Positions 14,746 to 23,422 of a stretch of 30,205 nt of DNA are shown here, one piece after another. The stretch's first letter is position 1, and each line of letters starts with the position of its first letter. Position numbers and translations under genes: made by a program. The notes beneath the pieces were generated by a model. It did no database searches. It was not told where the DNA came from and was given only the letters and a program-made list of their open reading frames with translations. The stretch is from an uncultured Collinsella sp. (GTDB lineage Bacteria > Actinomycetota > Coriobacteriia > Coriobacteriales > Coriobacteriaceae): positions 1-30,205 of the forward strand of contig UQQL01000015.1 of assembly GCA_900543275.1 (NCBI GenBank), written 5' to 3'.

Positions 14746-16545
14746 GTGTCTGAACAGGTGAATTGTGGTTTTACTCATGCGTTTGGTGCACGGTTGCTCA
14801 ATCATGCGGATAGCGCAGCTCTACCGGTTGATGCACACGACTTTTCCGATGCAATCAATCGGTGTTTGCTCGTCGATAAGACTATGTTTATTGCCGATAT
14901 ATTGGACAGTGAAGCACCTGTTGCGTTTTGCTGTCGGCCCAAGGGTTTTGGCAAGAGCATGAATTTATCGATGCTCAAGTGCTATTTGGAACGACCTGAT
15001 CACCGGCTGCCGGATCGAAGCCTGTTCGCTGGTACCCAGATTTGGCAGGCGGGCGGCGGTCGCTATCGTGATGAGTACGCGAGTTATCCGGTCATCATGC
15101 TCGACTTTACAGCTGCCGCTTCGAGGCATGGCGCTGGTGCTGCGGCAGCAATTCGCGGAGCTGTCGTGCGCGAGTGCGCCCGATTGCTGCCGCTGCTTGC
15201 CGCGCCTGATCTGTCAAGACGTGAGGTTCGTCTTATCGAGAGGGTGGCGCGTGGGGTGGCCAGCGATAGGGAGATCGATGCGGCGCTTGGCGTGCTTATT
15301 AAACTGCTCCAGGTAGCTTTCGATGAACATGTTGCTCTTCTGATAGACGACTACGACGCAGTATGTCCAAAGCGTTTGGGCGCTAAGGACGACGGTAGCG
15401 TGGATTCCCTAGAGTCGCTCAGCCGAATGTTGTTCGACACCATTGCCGACGCCGGCGACTCGTTGCGATTGACGTGTCTTATGGGCGAGCGCCCCGGTCC
15501 TGCCGAGTTCGCGTTGTCCCAACGTGGGGTTTCCTATCGGTCGGCGACACCGCTGTCGAGCTGGTGTGATCGATGGTTCGGTTTTTCGGACGACGAAGTC
15601 CAGGTGCTGTTGGATCGCATCGGTCGCAACGGCTGTCTGGATGACGCGCGTGAGTGGCTTGAGGGCTATCTGTTTGGTGGTTTTTATTGCTCGATCCCGG
15701 AGCGCGTGGTGGACTACGCACATCGCGGTTGCGTCGCGCCCGTTCGGGCAGATCTGTATGGTTACGCCGACCGTCTGAGCGCATGCGTCGGCGACTGGAA
15801 TCTCATGCGCCTGTCCGCATTGTTCGATTTGCTTGAGCCGCATGGGTTTATTGAGGCGCCAGTGCATGTGCATGCCGAGGAGGCCGATGCTGCCAAGCCC
15901 GAAGATATCTGGACAGCGCTGTATCTGTCTGGATTTCTTACGACGGACATGACGGGGCATTCGGAGGACGGCGCGTGCCTTCGTTCCCTGCGTCTGCCTA
16001 ATAACGAAGTGCGTCAGGCGCTCCGTCTTGTAATTCTGGAATGGTTTGAGTGCGCCGTTGAGGACGTTGGAGTTATCGACTCGTTCCATGACGGGCTGTG
16101 TCGAGGAGACGAGGACACTGTAAAGCAAGCTTTGAGCTGTGCTATCGGCGATCTGGGCATCGATGTGGGCCAATCAGATATGCCGACAGCCTATCATCTG
16201 GCGCTTCAGGGGCTCTGCTTTGGACTGCCCGGCTATTGCAATCCCAGCTCCAAGCGAAGTGGCGTCTCGGATCGCTGGGATATCCAGGTGATTCCCACCG
16301 GTCGGGTGTTTGACGTGGCCGACACGCTCGGCATGCTCGATGAGCGACCGCTCATTACGGTCAACATGTTGTACGACCCTGGCGTCGATGCCCTGGGCCT
16401 GGAACTGTTGGCGGTTCAGGCGCTGCTCGACATAGAGCGCGACGGCATCGATGATATCCGCGTGCCGCGCCCCGCCGTCGGGCGCATGCGTTGGGGCTTT
16501 GGCTTTGACGGTCAGCGTGTGTCCGTGGTGTGTCAACGACTGTAG
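14746..16545 (+). CDS. AAA-ATPase-like protein with degenerate PD-(D/E)XK nuclease-like C-terminus
   Basis: 599 aa, GTG start after GAAGGAGA. The N-terminal part is the AAA-ATPase_like family (PF09820 type): LLVDKTMFIADIL, Walker A RPKGFGKS (64-71, usually RPRRFGKS), and Walker B LLIDDYD (198-204). The C-terminal ~120 residues correspond to the PDDEXK_9 module that normally follows. RWDIQVIP (around residue 512) provides the Asp position, but the usual E-x-K strand (IIEFK-like) reads PLITVNML, so the nuclease appears inactive. These proteins are common in gut anaerobes, often in many copies, with unproven roles proposed in defence or mobile-element biology. It stands alone between its own promoter and a convergent glycosyltransferase gene 20 bases away. 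Confidence 0.83.
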   Translation: MSEQVNCGFTHAFGARLLNHADSAALPVDAHDFSDAINRCLLVDKTMFIADILDSEAPVAFCCRPKGFGKSMNLSMLKCYLERPDHRLPDRSLFAGTQIWQAGGGRYRDEYASYPVIMLDFTAAASRHGAGAAAAIRGAVVRECARLLPLLAAPDLSRREVRLIERVARGVASDREIDAALGVLIKLLQVAFDEHVALLIDDYDAVCPKRLGAKDDGSVDSLESLSRMLFDTIADAGDSLRLTCLMGERPGPAEFALSQRGVSYRSATPLSSWCDRWFGFSDDEVQVLLDRIGRNGCLDDAREWLEGYLFGGFYCSIPERVVDYAHRGCVAPVRADLYGYADRLSACVGDWNLMRLSALFDLLEPHGFIEAPVHVHAEEADAAKPEDIWTALYLSGFLTTDMTGHSEDGACLRSLRLPNNEVRQALRLVILEWFECAVEDVGVIDSFHDGLCRGDEDTVKQALSCAIGDLGIDVGQSDMPTAYHLALQGLCFGLPGYCNPSSKRSGVSDRWDIQVIPTGRVFDVADTLGMLDERPLITVNMLYDPGVDALGLELLAVQALLDIERDGIDDIRVPRPAVGRMRWGFGFDGQRVSVVCQRL

Positions 16546-16565
16546 CGGCGGGTGAAAGCCCTTTA

Positions 16566-17585
16566 CTACTCGGCGTCCTTCAGGGGCGGCATGGGCTTCC
16601 AGTTGGGATCCTTAACGATCTTGCGGGCGTCCTTCATGCCGCGGCGCAGCGCCGGAATGCCGGTCTTAAAGCATTTGTCGACTGCTGCCAGACGAATGAA
16701 CTCCTTGCAGAAGGTCGCGGCATTGCCCAGACGGAACAGCATGGGGTGGTAGTCACCGTAGATCTGCATATAGCGAGCGAGGAAGCCTCGGTTGCGCATG
16801 ATGTAGTAGCGGTTGGTGTCGCTCGTGGAGTTGAGCTGTCGTTTGCCGGCGATATCCCAGTTGGAGACGGCGCGGGCGCGCTTGAGCACCACGTCGGCAA
16901 CCACGGCGGCGGGGAAGTGCTGGCTGGCCACGTAGCCGTAGCAGGCATCGTCGCCGTAGATAAAGAAGCGCGCGTCGGGCAGGCCAATCTTGTCGACCAC
17001 GCGGCGCGAGAACATGCCGCCCTCAAAGCACAGTTGGTTCATGGTGCGGTAGCCCTCGGGCCCCAAGTCCCACTTGGCGATGGGGTTAGGGATGCCGAGC
17101 GAAAGGATGAGCTGGTACTGCCAAAAGAAAGCGCCGCCGTCAAAGTCCAGGCGCGAACCCTGGATGACATCGTAGCGGTCGGTCCACTTGGCAAGACGCT
17201 CGATGCCTTCGGGGATGACGAGCACGTCGTCGTCCATCACCCAGAACCACTGGGCGCCCAGGTCGTAAGCGCATTTAGTGCCAGCGGAGAAGCCGCCTGC
17301 ACCGCCGCCGTTTTCGAGCTGCGGGGCGTAGATGACACGGTCGGTGCCGCCCTGCGCGTCGGGCTGCTCGGTGTCGATGCCCCACAGGTTGGCCAGACGC
17401 TCGTTGAATGCGGTGCACATGGCCTCGGTCTCGCGCGAATTCTCGTTATCGACAATCACGATGCGCCAGGGCGTTGCCGTGAGCTCGGTCATGGAGTCGA
17501 ACAAGTTGGCCAGGAGCTCCTGGCGCTTGTACGTGACGACAACGATGGCGAGCTTATCGATGGGAGCGGGAAGGGTTGAAGGCAT
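16566..17585 (-). CDS. Family 2 glycosyltransferase, GlfT2/rhamnosyltransferase-like
   Basis: 339 aa, cytoplasmic GT-A fold. IVVVTYKRQELL (14-25) begins the Rossmann-like nucleotide-sugar domain; IVIVDNENS (42-50) and NGGGAGGFSAGTKCAY follow. The metal-binding motif is MDDDV (117-121), and an acceptor-side block reads FFIYGDDACYGYVASQ. The layout resembles galactofuranosyl- and rhamnosyltransferases that extend cell-surface polymers. The start at 17585 is preceded by AAAGGA at a rather long 11-base spacing; the frame runs 45 codons further upstream without better support. It is transcribed away from the acyltransferase and convergent with the ATPase gene. Confidence 0.85.
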   Translation of the reverse strand: MPSTLPAPIDKLAIVVVTYKRQELLANLFDSMTELTATPWRIVIVDNENSRETEAMCTAFNERLANLWGIDTEQPDAQGGTDRVIYAPQLENGGGAGGFSAGTKCAYDLGAQWFWVMDDDVLVIPEGIERLAKWTDRYDVIQGSRLDFDGGAFFWQYQLILSLGIPNPIAKWDLGPEGYRTMNQLCFEGGMFSRRVVDKIGLPDARFFIYGDDACYGYVASQHFPAAVVADVVLKRARAVSNWDIAGKRQLNSTSDTNRYYIMRNRGFLARYMQIYGDYHPMLFRLGNAATFCKEFIRLAAVDKCFKTGIPALRRGMKDARKIVKDPNWKPMPPLKDAE

Positions 17586-17755
17586 GGGGCAATATATCCT
17601 TTCACGCGCGGCGGGCGAGCGCTGCGCGGAAGCTATCGAATACGTCCTTGGGACTGTCCTATTGTAAAGGCTCACCGCACCTTGTCGGCAAGCTTTGAAT
17701 AAAACGCAGGAACCTGCCACGGGTATAGCAGCTTTGGCGTCTGACGGCAGCGTGT

Positions 17756-18886
17756 CTATTGCCGTTTGAGCTTGCGAACGATAAGGCTTCTAGCTGCATC
17801 GATGATGAGGAGCGCCAGAGCAAAGACGATGCTAATGATGGTACCCGTGATGATACATATAGCTGCCGGGCTGTTTTCGCTGACCAGTATGTTTGCAAGC
17901 AACGTATTGAAGACGGGACGCCACAGGCTACTGGTGAGCGACTGCATCACATAGAAACCGAGCGTGGCGGTCGATAAGGTGACAATGACGCCTGCAGTCC
18001 GCGGATTGCCTGACGCACTGCGTCGGGTTGCCGCAAAGAGCAGGGAGGCGGCAGCGAGGGCAAACGAGATCAACGAGGTCGATTTGTAGGAGAGGACTGC
18101 CATCGCCGTGAGGTTGCCGGTGAAGGAGAGTGCTTCTTCCAGGATGGTGGCGAGCGCCAAAACCGCTGTGAGTGACCGCATGCCCAAGGCGCCCGCCCTG
18201 TCCGAATCCATGGCGTCGGTAACGTCGCGGAGCAGCCCGCCGATCAAAAACGCGATTACGTACGTGGCAGCGCTCATGAGCTTTTGGAGCCAAGAAAACT
18301 CGCCGGCGCTTGTCGTGCTCATGGCGGCTAAATACCCGTTAACAACAAATGCGAGGATGCCAACGGCGATGACCGTCGTCGTGTAGCTCTTCTGGGAGAG
18401 TCGACACTTAGCCAGTCCAAACCATGGCGCCATGAAGACCGTGGCGGCATAGACCCAGATAAACTCAAGGCCTAGCGTGTACCAGCAGTGCGTGTTGAGG
18501 GTAACATCGGGAATGGGGGAGACGACCGTGGACCACGCGAGCGCCACGACGCAATAAAACGCAGTGGGCATAACGACCTTGCCTAGGCGCTGCGCCGTTC
18601 GCTGCATTTGCAACTTCCACGTTGCCCCACCGTCCCAAGCACGCGCGGCCGAAGCGATGAGAAAATAGCCCGAGATCATAAAGAAGGCCTCGTTGGCCCA
18701 GCAGCCTAGCAAGTTAATAAAACCAAGCACGCCGGAATAGGGGAACATCGCAAGTGGGGCATATTCCACGGCGTCGACACAGGTTGCCTGGAAGGTCCAC
18801 TGAAAGGTGTGGAACACCGCGATACCGGCGACTGCGACCAAGCGCAAGGCCTCGATGGATATGTTGCGTGCGGCTTTGGGCTGCAT
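17756..18886 (-). CDS. Acyltransferase 3 family membrane protein
   Basis: 376 aa, about ten hydrophobic segments spread over the whole length. The opening ISIEALRLVAVAGIAVFHTF carries the family's early Arg and the catalytic-site His26. Next comes NEAFFMISGYFLIAS, the standard second block of OafA/YrhL-like proteins. Such enzymes move acetyl or other acyl groups onto surface sugars across the membrane. The ATG at 18886 follows AAAGGA at five bases. It sits back to back with the five-gene glycosyltransferase run, so it may decorate the same glycan. The acyl group and target are unknown. Confidence 0.85.
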   Translation of the reverse strand: MQPKAARNISIEALRLVAVAGIAVFHTFQWTFQATCVDAVEYAPLAMFPYSGVLGFINLLGCWANEAFFMISGYFLIASAARAWDGGATWKLQMQRTAQRLGKVVMPTAFYCVVALAWSTVVSPIPDVTLNTHCWYTLGLEFIWVYAATVFMAPWFGLAKCRLSQKSYTTTVIAVGILAFVVNGYLAAMSTTSAGEFSWLQKLMSAATYVIAFLIGGLLRDVTDAMDSDRAGALGMRSLTAVLALATILEEALSFTGNLTAMAVLSYKSTSLISFALAAASLLFAATRRSASGNPRTAGVIVTLSTATLGFYVMQSLTSSLWRPVFNTLLANILVSENSPAAICIITGTIISIVFALALLIIDAARSLIVRKLKRQ

Positions 18887-18926
18887 GACGTCCTTTCGTA
18901 TCGGTTTGCCTCTGCGAGCTCCATAG

Positions 18927-18932
18927 ATTATA
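18927..18932 (-). promoter_or_regulatory. -10 element of the acyltransferase gene
   Basis: A perfect TATAAT on the minus strand (18932-18927) lies about 40 bases before the ATG. No good -35 was found at the usual distance. The shared 112-base interval also has to contain the start signals of the plus-strand glycosyltransferase gene (weak TACCAT at 18964-18969). Confidence 0.4.
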
Positions 18933-18998
18933 TAAACGCCCGCTGGCGCGCTGACCCTTTGATACCATGAAACGACAGGTATTTCCTAAGGAGCACAT

Positions 18999-20102
18999 TT
19001 GTCTACTAACGTCTCTGGCAGCCCTGTTCTGTCGCTGCTTATTCCCATTTACAATGTTCAGCGCTACCTGCGCGAGTGTCTCGATTCCGCCCTGGCACAG
19101 ACGCTCAAGGATATTGAGATCATCTGCATTAACGACGGGTCGACCGACAACTCGCCGGTGATTATCCGTGAGTATATGGAGCGCGATGGGCGCGTCAAGA
19201 TGATCGACAAGGCCAACAGCGGCTACGGCGACTCGATGAACCACGGTCTGGAGATGGCGCGTGGCAAGTACGTTGGCATCTTGGAGTCCGATGACTTTAT
19301 GGCGTCCGACGCACTCGAAAAGCTTGTCTCGGCCGCCGATACCAATAATGCCGACTTTGCGAAGGCGAACTTTGATTTCTACTGGTCTAAGCCCGAGGAG
19401 CGCCGTTCGCTGCACGAGATGTTTAGACCTCAGGATTGCGGCAAGCCGGTGCATCCGAGCGATACGACGCAGTTCTTTAAGCAAAAGCCATCGATTTGGT
19501 CGGCCGTGTACCGTCGCGATTTTCTTGAGCGCAACGGCATTACGTTCCTGCCGACTCCGGGGGCATCCTTTCAGGACACGTCATTCGCCTTTAAGGTGAT
19601 CGCGTGCGCCGATAAGGCTGTTTACCTGCACGATGCCGTGCTGTCGTATCGCCAGGACAACGAGAATTCCTCGGTCAATTCTTCGGCTAAGGTCTTTTGC
19701 GTCAATATCGAGTATGCCGAGATTGAGCGTTGGATTCGAGAGGATTATGCCCGCGACCACGCAAGTGATGACGTCGCGCGCATGCTCAAGTTCAATCAGC
19801 TCATTAAGTACGATTCGTATATGTGGAACTACGTGCGCCTTGCGCCTAAGTTCTATAAGGAGTTTCTGGTTCAGATGGCTAAGGAATTTCAGGCGGCCTT
19901 GGATACGGGGGAGTTTTCGCTTGACGACCTCAAGCCGTGGAAGCGCGCGAATCTCGCTGCCATCCTCAAAGATCCTGAGGGCTGGGTTGACGAGCATCCG
20001 AGCTTTGCGACGGATGGTGCCTTGGGGCGTGCTAAGTATTACGCTTCGGTTGGAGGCCCAGGCGTGGTCGCCGCCTTCCTCATCGAATCGCTGAGGGGGT
20101 AG
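18999..20102 (+). CDS. Family 2 glycosyltransferase (duplicate copy A)
   Basis: 367 aa. GT-A domain with LIPIYNVQRYLRECLDS at 14-30, NDGSTD (45-50) and the metal-binding ESDD (96-99). Further conserved blocks are KPSIWSAVYRRDF and PTPGASFQDTSF. The start is TTG at 18999, preceded by AAGGAG at five bases; no ATG in frame is better placed. It is the closest relative of the gene at 21224, sharing long blocks such as RVKMIDKANSGYGDSMN. First of five plus-strand glycosyltransferase genes, with 6 bases before the next. Cytoplasmic, presumably adding one sugar of a surface polymer; the sugar cannot be told. Confidence 0.88.
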   Translation: MSTNVSGSPVLSLLIPIYNVQRYLRECLDSALAQTLKDIEIICINDGSTDNSPVIIREYMERDGRVKMIDKANSGYGDSMNHGLEMARGKYVGILESDDFMASDALEKLVSAADTNNADFAKANFDFYWSKPEERRSLHEMFRPQDCGKPVHPSDTTQFFKQKPSIWSAVYRRDFLERNGITFLPTPGASFQDTSFAFKVIACADKAVYLHDAVLSYRQDNENSSVNSSAKVFCVNIEYAEIERWIREDYARDHASDDVARMLKFNQLIKYDSYMWNYVRLAPKFYKEFLVQMAKEFQAALDTGEFSLDDLKPWKRANLAAILKDPEGWVDEHPSFATDGALGRAKYYASVGGPGVVAAFLIESLRG

Positions 20103-20108
20103 GTCGGC

Positions 20109-21149
20109 ATGGGAGAGGCCTCGTGTCCTAAAGCTACCATTGTCGTCCCCGTTTATAACTCTGCGCGCTCCATTCAGCGATGCCTCGATTCGCTGTTGGC
20201 TCAGTCCGAGCGTTCGATTCAGGTTGTCTGCGTCAACGACGGTTCGACCGATGATTCGTTGAACGTGTTGCGCCAGGTCGCGCAGGCCGACGATCGCGTA
20301 CTGGTGATTGACCAGGAAAACGCGGGCGTCTCGTGTGCTCGAAATGCCGGTATCGATGCCGCCGAGGGCGAGACCGTCTTTTTTGTGGACGCCGACGATT
20401 ACATCGATGCCCAGACGGTCGAGTGTGTGCTGCGTGCCATGGAGTCTGCAGATGCCGAGGCCGCCGTCTTTGGCGGCGTCTGTGAACCTGCCGATGCTGC
20501 CCCCAAACGCGTCCAGCAACTCATGAGCCCCAAAGCTGGTACCTTCGACGCCCGTGATCCCCATCTACTGTTCCATTCGAATGCGCAGCCCTACGCCTGC
20601 CGTGCGGCTTTTTCGCGCGAGCTGCTCAATCGCGAAGGCATTCGCTTCGCCCCCGGTTTGGCTTTGGGCGAGGACGTTGTCTTCCAATTTGCGGCTTATG
20701 CGCTTGCCCGCAAGGCCGTTGTCATGCCGGACAAGTTCTACCACTACGTGATGGAGAGCGAATCGGCGACGCACGAGTTCAACAGTGCCGAGGCTCGCGC
20801 CAAAAAGCTTGACGCCCACATGAGAATGCTCGAGGAGGTCTTGGAGGACTGGGCAGCCTACGGTCTTTTGGACCTGTGTCCCGGCGAGCTGATAACTTGG
20901 TTTTTGGACCTCATTGTGTTCGACCTGGCGCGCTTGGATGCCGATGACTTCCATCGCGTGGCGGCTCGCGTCAACATGGACCTCACCACGTTTTTGGGAA
21001 CGGAGTGGGCGGATATGCCTGCTAAGGGCGCCGTTCGCCGTGTTGCCCACAAGCTCGTTGCGGCGACCTCGGGCGTTTCGATGGTAGACGCCACGCTGTT
21101 CTATCTTTCGACTCGCGGTCTCAAAGCCTGCCTGGAGCGCTTTCTCTAA
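20109..21149 (+). CDS. Family 2 glycosyltransferase
   Basis: 346 aa. IVVPVYNSARSIQRCLDSLL (11-30), NDGSTD (43-48), ENAGVSCARNAGI and the DADD metal site (94-97) are standard GT2 features. GEDVVFQF in the middle corresponds to the usual catalytic-base region. The ATG at 20109 is six bases past the previous stop, with GGGGGTAGG upstream, so it is in an operon with the copy A gene. The C-terminal ~120 residues are helical and not recognisable. The divergence from its neighbours suggests a different linkage or donor. Confidence 0.87.
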   Translation: MGEASCPKATIVVPVYNSARSIQRCLDSLLAQSERSIQVVCVNDGSTDDSLNVLRQVAQADDRVLVIDQENAGVSCARNAGIDAAEGETVFFVDADDYIDAQTVECVLRAMESADAEAAVFGGVCEPADAAPKRVQQLMSPKAGTFDARDPHLLFHSNAQPYACRAAFSRELLNREGIRFAPGLALGEDVVFQFAAYALARKAVVMPDKFYHYVMESESATHEFNSAEARAKKLDAHMRMLEEVLEDWAAYGLLDLCPGELITWFLDLIVFDLARLDADDFHRVAARVNMDLTTFLGTEWADMPAKGAVRRVAHKLVAATSGVSMVDATLFYLSTRGLKACLERFL

Positions 21150-21223
21150 TTCCAAGCGCTGCCGCCCGCCGCAACTCGGCTGCTAAAATAACCCTGTTAC
21201 ACGCTATTCAACAGGAGGTTCTC

Positions 21224-22342
21224 TTGCAGAACTCTGATACCCCTAAAGTTTCGTTGCTCGTCCCCATTTGCAATGTCGAGCGCTATCTGTGCGAGTGCCT
21301 CGATTCTGCCGTGGCGCAGACGCTCAGGGACATCGAGATCATCTGTATCAACGACGGCTCCACCGATAGCTCGCCGGATATCATCCGCGAGTACATGGAG
21401 CGCGACCCCCGTGTAAAGATGATCGACAAGGCCAACAGCGGCTATGGCGACTCGATGAACCGCGGCCTGGAGATGGCGCGCGGCGAGTACGTGGGCATCC
21501 TTGAGTCCGATGACTTTATGTTTGAGGATTCGCTCCAAAAGCTGGTCGCCAAGGCCGATGCTGAACATGCCGATGTGGTAAAGGGCGACTTTTACCTGTA
21601 TTGGTCCACGCCCAGCGAGCGCCGTGAGCTGTTTGGGATCATCGACGAGCATATGACGGGTGCCGCGTATCGCCCCGTCGATCGCCCGGGCATCTTCTAC
21701 CGCAAACCTTCCATTTGGTCGGCTATCTATCGGCGCGAGTTCCTCAACGACAATCAGATTCGGTTCCTTCCCACGCCGGGCGCCTCGTATCAGGACGCAG
21801 GCTTTAACTTTAAGGTTTGGGCTTGCGCCGAGCGTGCCGCTTTTATCGCGGACCCCATTTTGTGCTATCGCCAGGATAACGAGAAGAGCTCCGTTAATTC
21901 GCCCAACAAGGTGTTTTGCGTGTGCGACGAATATGCCGAGATGCAACGTTTTTTGGACGAGCGTCCCGAGCTCAAGGCTCAGCTCCAGGGCATTTTAATG
22001 CGCATGAAGGTCGATACGTACCGTTGGAATGATGAGCGCCTGGTCGATGAGTTGCGCGAGCAGTTTTGGGAGAAGGCCTCTCCCGAGCTCAAGTCCGATT
22101 GGGATGCCGGTCGCTTTGACCTGTCGCTGTTTGATCCGCGTGGCGAGACCGACTTGCGCCTGATGGTCAAATCGCCCCGCGCCTATATCGATTCGCGCTT
22201 TGACTTTAAGAAGCCGGGCAAGATCAATACGTTTAAGCACTACTTTAAGATCGGCGGCCTGCCGCTGGTCTGGCGCGTGCTGACGTATCAGCGCACCTAC
22301 GGTGATAATCCGCACCCCGATGACGTTCCGGTCGCACAGTAG
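21224..22342 (+). CDS. Family 2 glycosyltransferase (duplicate copy B)
   Basis: 372 aa. Same architecture as copy A at 18999: LLVPICNVERYLCECLDS, NDGSTD (43-48) and ESDD (94-97), then KPSIWSAIYRREF and PTPGASYQDAGF. YRQDNEKSSVNS and KVFCV also match copy A. It too begins with TTG, after AGGAGG at five bases. The 74-base gap before it holds a -10-like TAAAAT (21184-21189), so it may have its own start of transcription. The stop codon at 22340 overlaps the next gene's ribosome site. The copies differ most after about residue 240. Confidence 0.88.
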   Translation: MQNSDTPKVSLLVPICNVERYLCECLDSAVAQTLRDIEIICINDGSTDSSPDIIREYMERDPRVKMIDKANSGYGDSMNRGLEMARGEYVGILESDDFMFEDSLQKLVAKADAEHADVVKGDFYLYWSTPSERRELFGIIDEHMTGAAYRPVDRPGIFYRKPSIWSAIYRREFLNDNQIRFLPTPGASYQDAGFNFKVWACAERAAFIADPILCYRQDNEKSSVNSPNKVFCVCDEYAEMQRFLDERPELKAQLQGILMRMKVDTYRWNDERLVDELREQFWEKASPELKSDWDAGRFDLSLFDPRGETDLRLMVKSPRAYIDSRFDFKKPGKINTFKHYFKIGGLPLVWRVLTYQRTYGDNPHPDDVPVAQ

Positions 22343-22354
22343 GAGCACTTGACT

Positions 22355-23422
22355 ATGGCTACCCCCAAGATTTCCGTTGTCGTTCCCATCTATAACGTGG
22401 AGGAGTACCTGGCCTGGTGCCTGGACTCCCTGCTTGCGCAGGACATGCCCGATTGGGAAGGCGTGCTGGTCAACGACGGCTCGCCGGACGGTTCGCGCGA
22501 TATTGCTGCTGCCTATTGCGAAAAGGACGCGCGCTTTACGCTGGTCGATAAGGAGAACGGCGGCCTGTCGAGCGCGCGCAATGCAGGTATCGCCGCGTCC
22601 ACGGCTCCTATCGTCGCGTTTTTGGATTCCGACGATCGCTTTACGCCCGATGCATGCCGCGTGATCGTCGATGCCTTTGAGCGCGAGGATTGCGACGTGT
22701 TGACCTTTGGCGCGAATCCGTATCCGCTCGAGGCAGGGTATCCGTGGCTTAACTATGTGCTGAGCCCGCGCGATGTGTCGTTTGAAGGCTATAGCTCTGA
22801 CCTGCTGTTTAAGGAAGCATCTCGCCCCTTTGCATGGCGCACCGCCTGCAAGCGTGAGTTTTTGCTGGGTAACGGGATCGTGTTCGACGAAACCGTCAAG
22901 TATGGCGAGGACCAGGTCTTCGATTTTGCCGTGTACGGTCGTTCGCGTAAGACCGCGCTTATCTCGAACAAGCTGTATGACTATCGTGTCGCGCGCAAGG
23001 GCTCGCTTATGGACACTATGCGCTATGACGACGAGACGCGACTGCTGGAGCACGTGAAGATTTACTCCGCGGTGATGGCTGACTGGCAGCGCGACGGTCT
23101 CGATGTACAGCATGCCGAGGACCTGGCGTACTTCCTCTGCGATCTGGTGCTGTACGATGCGCTCAGGTTGCTGGGTTCGGACTGCGGCAAGGTGTTTGCC
23201 GCCGTTGCCACGGCGCTTGCCGGTTCTGCCGTGGGCAGCGATGCTGCGCTCGCACAATGCGCTCCTTCTGTTGCCGCTATGGTGCGTGCGGCGCTTACCA
23301 GCAAGGCCCCCAATGCCCGTGAGTGCAAAAAGCTCATGTTCGATTACGACGTCTTGAGGTTTGGGCGTCTGGGTGCCTGCAAGCGCATGGCAGCGAACGC
23401 CCTGGGAAAGCGAGAAGTGTAG
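22355..23422 (+). CDS. Family 2 glycosyltransferase
   Basis: 355 aa. ISVVVPIYNVEEYLAWCLDS (6-25), NDGSPDGS (40-47), the GGLSSARNAG motif and DSDD (91-94) define a GT2 enzyme. YGEDQVFDF gives the usual D/E-rich site in the second half. I chose ATG at 22355, because AGGAG (22341-22345) then has a normal spacing of nine bases; a TTG at 22349 is in frame but only three bases from it. It lies directly between copy B and the large two-domain enzyme in the same operon. Confidence 0.87.
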   Translation: MATPKISVVVPIYNVEEYLAWCLDSLLAQDMPDWEGVLVNDGSPDGSRDIAAAYCEKDARFTLVDKENGGLSSARNAGIAASTAPIVAFLDSDDRFTPDACRVIVDAFEREDCDVLTFGANPYPLEAGYPWLNYVLSPRDVSFEGYSSDLLFKEASRPFAWRTACKREFLLGNGIVFDETVKYGEDQVFDFAVYGRSRKTALISNKLYDYRVARKGSLMDTMRYDDETRLLEHVKIYSAVMADWQRDGLDVQHAEDLAYFLCDLVLYDALRLLGSDCGKVFAAVATALAGSAVGSDAALAQCAPSVAAMVRAALTSKAPNARECKKLMFDYDVLRFGRLGACKRMAANALGKREV

